Positions 19,064 to 27,657 of a DNA stretch of 47,056 nt are shown piece by piece (positions within the stretch are counted from its first letter, which is position 1; each line of letters starts with the position of its first letter). The notes under the pieces are model-generated. The model was not told the origin of the DNA, searched no databases, and was given only the letters and a program-made list of their open reading frames with translations. Made by a program: the position numbers and the translations under genes. This stretch comes from Aurantiochytrium sp. KH105 (Eukaryota; Sar; Bigyra; Thraustochytrida; Thraustochytriidae). Location: the NCBI GenBank assembly GCA_003116975.1, contig BGKB01000267.1, positions 1 through 47,056 on the forward strand, in the 5' to 3' direction.

Positions 19064-20530
19064 TTAGCTGGTCTTGGCAAGCTGGGCCACGAGCGCAGAG
19101 GAAAGTCCCAAGGATCGCTGCAAGAGATCAAGGGCATGCAGCTTCTCCTTGAGCGTTTGCGGCGTTGCAAAACCCATTCCCGGGGTCTCGGCACCAACAC
19201 CTGCCAGCTCCTTGGTCACCGAGAGGAGATGCTGCTTTTTGTTGTTGTTGTTGTTGTTGTTCAAGATCGGCCAATCGTTCATTGCAGATACGCCTCCAAA
19301 CATTTCGTGCTGCGGCTTCATTTGCTGTGTCCGCTGCTGAAGCAACTGTCGCACCATTTGCATGGCCTTGGTCTCTTTGACTTCCTTCGCAGGCGCGGTC
19401 TTGGTTTCGGGCACGAGGGGTTTGTTGTGTGCTGCCGCAGTGAGCCAGACGTCCTTGAAGGGAGCCGTCTTGCCGGGACTCGGCACTGGACTCACGGTTT
19501 CGCTCGGCGTCGGACTCGGGCTCGAGGTTGCACTGGGGCTCGAAGTCGCGCTCGAGGAGCTCTGAGACAGACTTACGAGAAAGTGGGCAAGATCGAGAGA
19601 GCTCGATCGCGGCGAAGCTTCGGTCACGACCTCGGGCTTGGGGGCCGACGCCTGCGAAAGCAAGTTCAGACGCGACGTCGCGTCATCCAGAAACACAGTT
19701 GTCTCGCTCTCGTTGTCGCTTGCCGTGCCCGCAGAGGCTGCCGCTGCTGCTGCCGGCGCCGTTGCGGAAGTTTGCTTCTTTGCGGTCTTGTTAGGCCGAA
19801 GACTGGCGGAGGCGCTTGCGCATGCTGGGCGCGCACGCTTGAGGCTGGTGGGACTGAGCGTCGTCTCAATAGGGGCCTCGTCGCCAGAGGAGGCCGAAGA
19901 CGCCGGCGAGGCAGCAGGTGCGGGGGCCTGCGCCGAGGCCGGGATCTCCTTTACAAAGCGGCGACGGCGACGGCAGTACAGCACAAAGGAAGAAGAGGCA
20001 AAGGTGGTCAGACAGACCAGCGTGTTGTCGGGTTGACGCGCCAAGATGAAAATGCGGAGGCAGTGAAGGGTGTTGCACGAGTGTTTGTTGGCGGCCCAGC
20101 CGTAATGCCATCCCTTTCGTCGGCGGTTGAACTCAAAGACTTGCTTTTTGGCCGTCTCATTCTCGCCATCGTCCTTGCGCACCAAGACGGCTTGCATCAA
20201 GGGGCGCAGCGGGAACTCGCTGGTGCGCACCCCACTGTCGATGTCTTGCTGCGGGTAGGCCTGACCGGGCGTGAAGGTGAGCTCGGTGGCGTCGGCGGGG
20301 ACGAACTCGGCGATGGCGACGAGCTCGGGCGCGTCCTCCTCCTCGAGCAGGGGGCCCTCGACGTTGACCACGACGGAGCGTCCACAAAAGCCGCGCTCCT
20401 TGTGTTGAGCTGAACAGATCGGAAAGCACCGCAAATTTTTGAGACCGCCGCGTTTGTTGTTGCGCTGGTACCTGTCTTCGAAGCGGTCGTCCTCGAAGGA
20501 GGCCTTCACGATGGGCTCTGGCATCATCAT
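19064..20530 (-). CDS. Unrecognised 488-aa protein, possibly a transcription regulator
   Basis: Residues 1-205 look like a folded domain. It has an RCFPIC segment and further cysteines, a basic KKQVFEFNRRRKGWHYGW stretch near 130, then a hydrophobic strand ending in a run of five Arg that could be a nuclear signal. The alternating strands, closing with a ...SSFVLY-plus-Arg segment, recall beta-sandwich DNA-binding folds of the Rel/Runt/Ndt80 class, but I cannot match it to any. Residues about 210-390 are Ser/Pro/Ala/Glu low complexity. A run of seven Asn precedes a C-terminal amphipathic helix. Three Met codons open the frame; the first is used. The gene faces 3 kb of GC-rich spacer, as the AP2 factor does, which fits a regulator. 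Function is not assigned. Confidence 0.7.
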   Translation of the reverse strand: MMMPEPIVKASFEDDRFEDRYQRNNKRGGLKNLRCFPICSAQHKERGFCGRSVVVNVEGPLLEEEDAPELVAIAEFVPADATELTFTPGQAYPQQDIDSGVRTSEFPLRPLMQAVLVRKDDGENETAKKQVFEFNRRRKGWHYGWAANKHSCNTLHCLRIFILARQPDNTLVCLTTFASSSFVLYCRRRRRFVKEIPASAQAPAPAASPASSASSGDEAPIETTLSPTSLKRARPACASASASLRPNKTAKKQTSATAPAAAAAASAGTASDNESETTVFLDDATSRLNLLSQASAPKPEVVTEASPRSSSLDLAHFLVSLSQSSSSATSSPSATSSPSPTPSETVSPVPSPGKTAPFKDVWLTAAAHNKPLVPETKTAPAKEVKETKAMQMVRQLLQQRTQQMKPQHEMFGGVSAMNDWPILNNNNNNNKKQHLLSVTKELAGVGAETPGMGFATPQTLKEKLHALDLLQRSLGLSSALVAQLAKTS

Positions 20531-20983
20531 GGTGACTGGAGACGCTGTGTGTCGCGCTCCTCGCGCGCACTCCCCCTCCCCCCTTTTCCCCTAACTACTC
20601 CCTAGGCACTCTTACGCAGCGGCTGGCTCCGACGTCGTCGTCTCGGTGGCGCGGGTGAAGAAGAAGAAGAAGAGCGCGCGGCCTCGGGGGCGCCCGGCGG
20701 CGGCGCTCTCTCCTCTCTCTCCCTCGCTCGCGTCCCGCGTGTCTCGCGCGCGGCGCCGCTCGGCTCGGCTCCGCTCCGCTCCGTCGGCGTCGACCCGGCG
20801 GGCAGGTGGGCGGGCAGGGCAGGTAGGCAGGCGGGCGGGCGCTGGCCTCGGTCGATGGCGAACCGCGCTGCCTCGCTCGCTCGCTCGCTCGCGTCTCGCG
20901 CGCGCGGCGCCGGTCGTCCACCGGCCAGCGCGGCTTCCCGCCTGCGCGCCCGTGCTCTCGCGGGCGCGGTCCTCGCGGCTCCC

Positions 20984-21024
20984 GCGTCGCGTCGCGTCGC
21001 GTCGCGTCGCGTCGCGTCGCGTCG
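20984..21024. repeat. (GCGTC)8 pentamer array
   Basis: Eight consecutive GCGTC units in a GC-rich tract. Confidence 0.85.
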
Positions 21025-21642
21025 TCCGCCCCGGGGCGCGGCGTCTCTCTCTCGAAAGGGATCTGATCTGCCTGCCGCCGCCTGCTCGATGCCCGCCGCG
21101 ATGCCGCTCGGCTCCGCGACGCCGCGATGCCGCTCGGCTCCGCGACGCCGCGACGCCGGCGAGCCTCCGCCGCGCCGCCGCGCTCTCTCCGCGCTGGCCC
21201 GGCGCCGCGCGGGCGGGCTGGGCGGGGCTGCGGCGCGTCTGCCTGTCGGGGCGCAAGGACCGGACGTGCGCGGCGAGTGAAGGCGAATTGAAGTGGCAGT
21301 GACGGCGAGCTCGACGGCAGAAGGGAATTGAAGAGGGCGAATACGGCGAGGAGGAGGCGGCGCGAAGGCGCGAGACAGGCAGGCGGGCGGGCGGGCTCCA
21401 GCGCCCGGCGCGGCTCGCGCAAGGCCCGAGCGCGCGCGGGGGAAGACCGGGACGCGCGGGGCTGCGCAGGGCCGGTTTGCGCGCGGCGCGGCGGCGATGC
21501 GGAGGCGGGATGTAGGCGGAAATGGCCTGCTTTGGGGCCGCGCGCTCTCTGTCTCTGTCTCTGTCTCTCTGTCTGTCTCTCTCACGCCGCCCTTTCTTTT
21601 CCTGCTTTGCCGCGAGGTGGGACTTTGTGGTGATGTATGTAT

Positions 21643-21720
21643 GGCCTTGCTTGGCTTGGCCTTGCTTGGCTTGGCTTGGCTTGGCTTGGCGTGCGGAGGC
21701 GAGGCGAGGCGAGGCGATGC
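21643..21720. repeat. TTGGC/CTTGC pentamer array followed by GAGGC units
   Basis: About ten TTGGC or CTTGC pentamers run to 21691 and a second array of GAGGC pentamers follows. Both keep a 5-bp period. Confidence 0.75.
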
Positions 21721-21899
21721 CTCTTTGGCTCGCGTCCAAGGAGGAGAAGAGGTCTGCTGACGGCTGCTGCACGTCTGCCGCCGCCGCTCGCAGGAGCTCG
21801 AGTCAAGTCTCGAGATGGGATGGGATCTCTGTCCTTCGTCTGGCCGCCCTCCGGGTCCGCCCTCCACGAGGTCGCCCTCGCTCCGTACAACCAAGGCCT

Positions 21900-21934
21900 A
21901 CTCTGCTCTGCTCTGCTCTGCTCTGCTCTGCTCA
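21900..21934 (-). repeat. (CTCTG)n pentamer array (AGAGC type on the minus strand)
   Basis: Six to seven CTCTG units. On the minus strand these are CAGAG/AGAGC units, the orientation expected for the minus-strand gene starting at 20530, but it is 1.4 kb from that start. Confidence 0.6.
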
Positions 21935-21972
21935 GGTCTCCCTCGTGGACGTCTCTGCCAAGCTGCACGCTT

Positions 21973-22004
<32 letters not shown>

Positions 22005-22830
22005 TGCCTTCGGGCGTGCCGCTGAGCTCGAGGTCCTCGGGGCGGTCGTCCTCCCTCCCCGGTGCGCCAATTCACGATGGCTGCCACGATCGATGCTCGC
22101 CGCTAGCTAGGACCCTCTAGTCCACCACGCGCCGCGAAGGCCAGCCCTCACTCACTGCACTGCTCGCCTCCCGAGGGCCTGTGCCGCTCTCGCTCGCCGT
22201 CCTGCCGCTGCGCACGTCCGCCGCGGGGCCGCGCTGCGCTCTGTCGCTGCCTCGCGCTCTGCAAAGCGAGCGGGCACGGAGGGCAAGAAAGACCGCCTTC
22301 GGGCGTGGCGTCTCCCGTCGCAGCTCACCTGCTCCGCCCGCCCAGGCCCTCCTCCTCCTCGCCTGCCGCGACGCGGCGCTGGCGAGCCGGCCGCAGGTTC
22401 CTCCGCGCCGCGCACTTTGTGCTCGTCGCCGCGCCGCCCTCGCGCGCCTCGTCGCAGCGCAGGTCGCGCTGCAGTGCAGATGCACCTGCTGCAGGTGCTG
22501 CTGCTCGCCCAGCCCGCGCGTCTTTGTGCTGCGGCGCCTGCCGCGGGGGGGGGTCCCGATCCCTGGTACCGGCGGCCGCCTCTCTTCCTTTGAGTGACCC
22601 GCTGGTGGGCCGTGGTACCGCGGTGTGCCGTGGTGTATGTTCTATACCAAGGTAACGCGCGAAGGCGACGAGCACGCGCGCGCGGGACCCGACTTGTGCC
22701 CTGCGCAAGTTTGTGCAGCGCGCAGGCGAGCGCGAGCGAGAGACCTGGCGGCGAAGGCGAGGGCGCGGAGCGGGCGCTGAGGCTGCTTGCCTGGCTGCCT
22801 TCCCGCCGCCTGCAGCGAGGCGACGACGGC

Positions 22831-22880
22831 GGCGATGATGAAGATGAAGGTGAAGATTAAGATGATGATGATGTTGTGGA

Positions 22881-22912
<32 letters not shown>

Positions 22913-22917
22913 CACGA
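22831..22917. repeat. GAT-triplet rich tract
   Basis: Imperfect GATGAA/GATGAT triplets ending in about ten perfect GAT units near 22882-22913. Confidence 0.8.
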
Positions 22918-23437
22918 AGACGACGATGGACGGAGACCCAGCGACCGCGCCGCTGCCCCCCGCGCGCGCGAGGCCGCGGCGTGCGCGGCTGCAGCTGCAG
23001 AGCGCGGCGTGCTGCTGCGCGGCGTCGCGGAGGCGCGGAGGCGCGGCGGCGGCGGCGCGGACGACGCGGCGGCGGCGGCGGCGACGCAGCGGCGAGCGGT
23101 CGGACCTCGCACTCTCATGCTTCGTGCAGGGCGGACGCCGCGTCATCGCGGCTTCTTCCAGGTGGAGGCATGGAGGCGTTGGTACGTGGAGAAGGCGAGG
23201 CGCGCCGTGTGCGCGAGGTCGGGCGGGTACGTCGCCTTTCCCGCGGCAGCTGCACTCGCCTCCGAGACGGACCAGAGCAGAGGTCAGAGGCATGATGACG
23301 AGTGCGCGCAGAACTGGAGCAAACAAGCGAGCGGGCGACGCGGGCGTGCCCGAAGCGCGGACGGAGAGCGCGGACAAAGAGGACCTCGTCAGAGTGGGCC
23401 CGACACGAGAGAGCGATCGCAACGAAAGACGGTAAAG

Positions 23438-23476
23438 TAGAGCAGAGCAGAGCAGAGCGGAGTGCTGAGCGGAGCA
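23438..23476 (+). promoter_or_regulatory. AGAGC pentamer array upstream of the hydrolase gene
   Basis: Repeated AGAGC units passing into GGAGC variants. The array ends 90 bp before the ATG at 23566, almost the same spacing as at the release factor, membrane protein and kinase genes. Confidence 0.45.
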
Positions 23477-23565
23477 GATCTTGAAAAGTACCTTCCGCGC
23501 CTCCACGTCACCTCGCCGAGCTCGCTTGACAGTTCAAGCAAAGCGCCACGCGCGAGATCGACGCA

Positions 23566-24318
23566 ATGGACAACGCAGAGCAGCCGGACGATGGCCCCGT
23601 CGAGACCATCGAGGGCGACGAGGTCACAGTCTTTGTGAATGGACTCTTTAACCCCAAGGACGAGGCCACGTGGACCGCCAACAAGACCAAGCTCCTCGAC
23701 ATCTTCGGATGTCCTGCTGTGCACATTCACAACCCGACGCTTGCGAGAGACATTCCTCACGAGCGTGTCACGAGCCTTGTGCGGAAAAATGCCGGCCTCG
23801 CCTTTGGCGCTGCGCTCATGGCCGCCGCCGCCGTGGCCGTCGACTCGTATCTGGACACAGGCTATAGGGAACGCGTCATTGCCACCTCCATGGATGGCAT
23901 TCGTTCCCAGCTCGAACCGCAGGCTGTGACCGTCGCCGACAAGATGAAGAGGCACATGAAAAGCATGTGTGAGGCGAACCCCAACATCAAAACCATCAAC
24001 CTCGTGTGCCACTCGCACGGTGGATGGTGTACGCTTTGTTTCATTCGCGAGGGCCATGCAGAGGCCCTTGCTCAAGACCACGGCATCAAGTTTCACGTCT
24101 TTGTGCTTGGCAGTCCAGTCCTTGTGCACCCTGGACCCGGCGCCGAAGACATCCTTCAGCTTCACAACGCGCTCGACCCGGTATCCTTGCGTTACGAGGA
24201 TCCCAACGAGATTCTCGAGTCTGACTTTGTGCGTGCGCAGGCAGATCGTCCGTACCATTCATGCCTCACGTATATGGACTGGCTCAAGGTCGAGCGCAAC
24301 GCTCCGGATGCCATTTAA
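23566..24318 (+). CDS. Alpha/beta hydrolase, lipase-like
   Basis: A 250-aa probable serine hydrolase. A nucleophile elbow C-H-S-H-G-G places Ser150 after a hydrophobic strand (NLVCHSHGG); the usual first Gly of GxSxG is Cys here. Asp204 in NALDP and His231 in RPYHS are in the right order for a catalytic triad. An early strand VTVFVNGLFNP fits the oxyanion-hole region. An Ala-rich hydrophobic segment near residues 84-98 could be a membrane-associating helix, and no signal peptide is seen at the N-terminus. Substrate is unknown: lipid, ester or peptide are all possible. The start follows a pentamer array by 90 bp. The 3' end converges with the Dad4-like gene. Confidence 0.75.
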   Translation: MDNAEQPDDGPVETIEGDEVTVFVNGLFNPKDEATWTANKTKLLDIFGCPAVHIHNPTLARDIPHERVTSLVRKNAGLAFGAALMAAAAVAVDSYLDTGYRERVIATSMDGIRSQLEPQAVTVADKMKRHMKSMCEANPNIKTINLVCHSHGGWCTLCFIREGHAEALAQDHGIKFHVFVLGSPVLVHPGPGAEDILQLHNALDPVSLRYEDPNEILESDFVRAQADRPYHSCLTYMDWLKVERNAPDAI

Positions 24319-24741
24319 TAAGAGTAAAACAAAGTAGTATAACTCGAGCGGTGCGCACGTCTCGTGATGAAACGCTAGCTCGTCAACCGTTCCGCCTTCT
24401 TCTCCTTATCAAGGTTCAACAGGTTCGTTCTGTCCGTCCCTGTGGCTCATCCTGATCATATCTACATAGGAATATCTGTATTGTGTATTTCATCGTTTTC
24501 CGCGGCTCGAATCGGCAATTCCTTTCATTTCGTTCGCAACGTTTCCGTTCTCCTTTTTTCTCCCTTACTGTCTTTCTTGTTGCAGGATCTTGCGCCAAGT
24601 TCGCTATCGAATGCAAACGAGACGGCGCAAACTGTTTTGCATGACAACGAAAGCAATGCCATCCTATTTGCCAACAACGACGGATAATCTGCTTGTCTGC
24701 CGGCCTCAATTTGGGGAAAAGCTAAAAGATGAAACATCAAT
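24319..24741. other. Convergent 3' spacer
   Basis: AT-richer spacer between the hydrolase stop and the Dad4-like gene stop. I see no coding frame or RNA gene in it. Confidence 0.5.
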
Positions 24742-24954
24742 CTATGGTACACCAGGTTTTCCCCCAGCGCCAGGCTTTTGCATTTTGGTCTCGTACAGCT
24801 TCCACACAGCATGCGCCTTTTCAATCCGCGCATAAGAAGCCTCAGCGTGTTGGAGCTCGCCGTTCACCTCCTCGACCACCTCGGCGAGACGCTCGGCCGA
24901 GTTCGTGATACGACGCAGGAGAGCTTCCTGCTGATGCACAAAGGGGTCCTCCAT
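24742..24954 (-). CDS. DAD4: Dad4-like subunit of the Dam1/DASH kinetochore complex
   Basis: A 70-aa protein that matches yeast Dad4 (72 aa) from the first residue without gaps: MExP at 1-4, Gln9, Leu13, Arg15-Ile16, Arg22-Leu23, Glu25, Val27, Asn31, Glu33-Leu34, Glu45, Tyr54, Gln59. By eye about 18 of the first 59 positions are identical to the yeast protein as I remember it. Dad4 is part of the microtubule-binding ring that couples fungal kinetochores to spindle microtubules, and Dam1-complex subunits are known from some other eukaryotes including stramenopiles. The whole chain is predicted helical. A frame extension to 24972 exists, but the ATG at 24954 gives the family N-terminus. Its promoter would lie in the spacer shared with the lipase gene. 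Confidence 0.72.
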   Translation of the reverse strand: MEDPFVHQQEALLRRITNSAERLAEVVEEVNGELQHAEASYARIEKAHAVWKLYETKMQKPGAGGKPGVP

Positions 24955-25950
24955 CCTGTCTGTTGCGCGCAACGTCTCGCGTCCTGCCCTTGTCTGGCGC
25001 CCGAACCCCCTCGCTCAGCGTCGCGGCTGCGTCTCCGCGCAGCAGCCGTTACAGCAATGCAAATGGTTCGGGGTCTGCACTTTTCGCAGTGAGGTCTTTT
25101 CGCGGTGGCCCTGACAGGGAAGCGTCAGGGTGCGAGGGCGCTGCCGCTGCCGCTGATTACCGAGGCCACGCATGCATGGCACAGCAGGGCGGGGTCAGGA
25201 AACAATGTGTGCAAGACCTTTGCTTTCTCCTTGCTGATTCATCGATCCATGAGTCGTGCTTGCAAGGACTTGTATTTCGTGTGGCTTTTGTCAAGATTTC
25301 CTTCCTTGCGTCCATGCGTCCGTCCAAGCCATAAAGAGACACGTGCGACACAGTTTGACATTAATAGCAACCTGAAAGGTCATGTTCGTGGGTGATCGAA
25401 ATCTTGCAAGCAATGATAGATCAGCCAACAAAGATACGCCCTCGTGCTCCGACTCGTGCTGTCGGTGATATCGTTGAAAACAACATGTCCTCTGGACGTC
25501 TTGGTCGTGTTGAAGCGCTTTGACGATGCGAACTGCTGCCATCACTGCACGGAGTCATGGATGAGTTTTCGCATCGTCTCAAACTTTCGAATTCGGCCGA
25601 CGGGCGAGCGACGACAACAAGAACCGGCCTGCTTGGGCTCTTTACATTGGGTTCGCCCGGCTCCTTCGGTCATCGGCCAGCCATCAAGGCCAATTGGCCA
25701 GCCAGTCGCCAGTTGCCATGCTTGGTCGACGCGGTGCGACCGATGACGAGACAACTTCTTCTCCCTCGTCGGCCCAGTTCGGCCAGTCCCGGTATTACCC
25801 GATTCCAATGTGCCAGTCTGCCAGCCTGCCCACGCTCAGCTATGGATATACACACACCCACGCCAGCCAGCTCTCCATGAGCAGGAACTTGAAGAGAGAG
25901 ATAGACGGCCATCGATTGGTTCTTTGGTTCTTTGGTTGATTGCTTCTCGC

Positions 25951-26127
25951 TCAAGCAGCAGTAGCGCACACTATGGTCAAGGACGTCAATGAGTCGAACA
26001 TGGTCACTAGAGCCGGATCGGAGTTCGGAAGCCTCGTTCGGAAGCCATTGCCCCCGAAGATGGCGGCCAGCGAAAAGAGGAGAACGACTGTAGCCAGCTG
26101 CCACTGCCCTGCAGAGACGTCAGCCAT
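25951..26127 (-). CDS. Possible 58-aa single-span membrane protein, unrecognised
   Basis: A frame from the ATG at 26127 encodes a short polar N-terminus, a hydrophobic span (about residues 9-24), a basic turn and a mildly hydrophobic tail. It would be divergent from the lipase gene at 157 bp. No family is recognised, and the overlap with regulatory sequence makes chance plausible. Confidence 0.22.
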   Translation of the reverse strand: MADVSAGQWQLATVVLLFSLAAIFGGNGFRTRLPNSDPALVTMFDSLTSLTIVCATAA

Positions 26128-26138
26128 GGCAGCTGTCC

Positions 26139-26155
26139 AGAGCAAAGCAAAAGCG
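26139..26155 (+). promoter_or_regulatory. Short AGAGC/AAAGC element upstream of the lipase gene
   Basis: AGAGC, AAAGC and AAAAGC in the coding-strand orientation, about 130 bp before the ATG at 26284. It is shorter than the other arrays and the assignment is weaker. Confidence 0.3.
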
Positions 26156-26196
26156 AAACCTGCAACCCTAACACAGCGCCAAAGCCGACCTCGTTC

Positions 26197-26224
26197 CACG
26201 CACGCACGCACGCACGCACGCACG
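26197..26224. repeat. (CACG)7 microsatellite in the lipase leader
   Basis: Seven CACG units 60 bp before the lipase start. The same tetramer in the same coding-strand orientation precedes the WD40 gene. Confidence 0.8.
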
Positions 26225-26283
26225 GCCCCTTGGTTGGTGGGGACTGTCACGAGCAGCACAGGGGAACTCGGTTCGGGGATCTG

Positions 26284-27183
26284 ATGGTGGCGATTGCAGC
26301 GTTCGCAGCGGCGACGGCCATCGCGGCAGCAGGACTCGCGAGCGAAGCGAGGGCGCAGGAGACTGTGCGCGGACTCGAGGAGCTAGACTTTCGCATCGCG
26401 CAAGAAGCATGGGCGCAGATCGAGAACGCGACCTACGACGACGAGCTCGCCGTGATTTATGAGAATGACAGAGTCCAGGTGACGAGAACGAATGACACGA
26501 TTTTCGAGCCCGGAAACTCGCTGTGCTGGATCGTCTCCGAGGAGACCAACGATGCCGAGGACTGGGTTGACAATCTCGATCTCGGACAAACAAAGATTTT
26601 GTCCATTGAAGAAGGCGAGAACGAGAGTGGCTCGCCTTCCGAGGAGTGCGGATGCGCTTTCTCCTTCTTCGGGTGGTGCCTCAGGTACAACACCTGCGAC
26701 GACGACTCGAACGGCAGCTACAAAACACTTGGCAAGGGATATTCCGGCTTTGTCAACGCCTACAATGGTCTGCGCCATGATGTGTGGGAGCGCGTGGAAG
26801 ACGTCTGCGACATGGAGAACGATGTGCTCATGATCGCCGGCTACTCTCGCGGTGGCGCCCTCGCCAATCTCTTTGGTTTTGCCGTCTATTCAGAAGGCCT
26901 CTGGGACCCCGAGCGAATGGCTTCGATCACCTTTGGATCTCCACGCGTCCTTGTCAACGACGATAGCGACAAGGTGCACAATCAGTACTACCAGCTTCGC
27001 CTCGTGTACCGTGATGACCCAGTTCCTGCCTTTCCCATGAACAACTTTGGTTTTGAGCACTTCGGCGAGATGCACTGCTTCGAGTGCCAGTACGAGGAAT
27101 CGCGTGACGCCCCTTCAAGTCTTCAGTTATTGTATGCTTCCGATATCGATGACCACACCAGCTACGAAGAATGGTTTGACTAA
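26284..27183 (+). CDS. Secreted class 3 lipase (alpha/beta hydrolase)
   Basis: A 299-aa secreted lipase-like hydrolase of the fungal lipase class 3 family. The ATG at 26284 opens a textbook signal peptide: an Ala-rich hydrophobic core and likely cleavage after SEARA or ARAQ near residue 24. The frame is open to 26230, but that start would bury the signal. The nucleophile elbow is GYSRGGAL with Ser188; Asp245 in RDDPVPAFP and His259 in GFEHFGE complete a class 3 triad with the family's DPVP and xHxGE contexts. A Cys-rich loop (about residues 119-142) may form disulfides. The hydrolysed lipid cannot be told from sequence. The gene points away from the Dad4-like gene and is followed by a large unrecognised gene on the same strand. 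Confidence 0.9.
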   Translation: MVAIAAFAAATAIAAAGLASEARAQETVRGLEELDFRIAQEAWAQIENATYDDELAVIYENDRVQVTRTNDTIFEPGNSLCWIVSEETNDAEDWVDNLDLGQTKILSIEEGENESGSPSEECGCAFSFFGWCLRYNTCDDDSNGSYKTLGKGYSGFVNAYNGLRHDVWERVEDVCDMENDVLMIAGYSRGGALANLFGFAVYSEGLWDPERMASITFGSPRVLVNDDSDKVHNQYYQLRLVYRDDPVPAFPMNNFGFEHFGEMHCFECQYEESRDAPSSLQLLYASDIDDHTSYEEWFD

Positions 27184-27657
27184 GTCGCGAATGGCGAGCT
27201 TCGCCGTCGTTGCTTTCGGCCATGTATATTCATTCGCAAACGCCTCGCCGTAGACCTGACTTTTCTTCTTCTAACTTCTATTCGACCTGGTCATCTTTTC
27301 TTTCTTTTTCATTAAAGGCTGCTTGTGCAGGAGTGGTGAAGACTCGCAAGTCTCCAAAAAGACATTCGAGTATGCCAACGAAAACGTTCTCGATGCAAAT
27401 GTTTCTTGCAGACCACAGGGCCCGAATGCTCAATTGGTTGTCTTGCAGCTCGTCAAAGCTTCGATGACCGACCGACCCTTCTCTCTTCTTTGCAAACATT
27501 GCGAGGCGTCGGTGTCACAGTCTTTTCCCAAGTCAAGAGTATACTAGCGCAGTGGTGGTGACGCGAGCTGAGGTCGCACCAAGACGACCTCGTGACCTTG
27601 TAAAAGAGTAGCAGAGGCCAATCTGCGCGTGCGCGCAGGCGCCGTAGCGAGGCGACA
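27184..27657. other. Spacer between the lipase and the 1042-aa gene
   Basis: T-rich 3' flank of the lipase gene followed by the leader of the next gene. No frame or RNA gene is supported. Confidence 0.5.

Larger units (their letters stand above)
20531..23565. other. 3-kb GC-rich gene-free region
   Basis: Low-complexity frames only. Repeats include (GCGTC)8 at 20984-21024, CTGTCT-type tracts at 21544-21583, TTGGC pentamers and GAGGC units at 21643-21720, CTCTG pentamers at 21900-21934, CTG triplets near 21973-22003 and GATGAT near 22831-22917. It is shared upstream DNA of the divergent genes starting at 20530 (-) and 23566 (+). Confidence 0.6.
24955..26283. other. Divergent 1.3-kb spacer between the Dad4-like and lipase genes
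   Basis: No large frame is credible. It contains a (CACG)7 tract at 26197-26224, an AGAGC/AAAGC element at 26139-26155 and a doubtful 58-codon minus-strand frame. Confidence 0.5.

Noticed and set aside
20602..21894. 430-codon minus-strand frame upstream of the 19064-20530 gene
   Set aside because: Almost only Arg, Ala, Ser, Pro and Lys-Pro-Ser repeats from pentamer arrays. High GC removes stops in all frames here.
22325..23506. 393-codon minus-strand frame
   Set aside because: Contains His and Ser runs from the GAT tract and Arg/Ala low complexity. It also overlaps the hydrolase promoter array.
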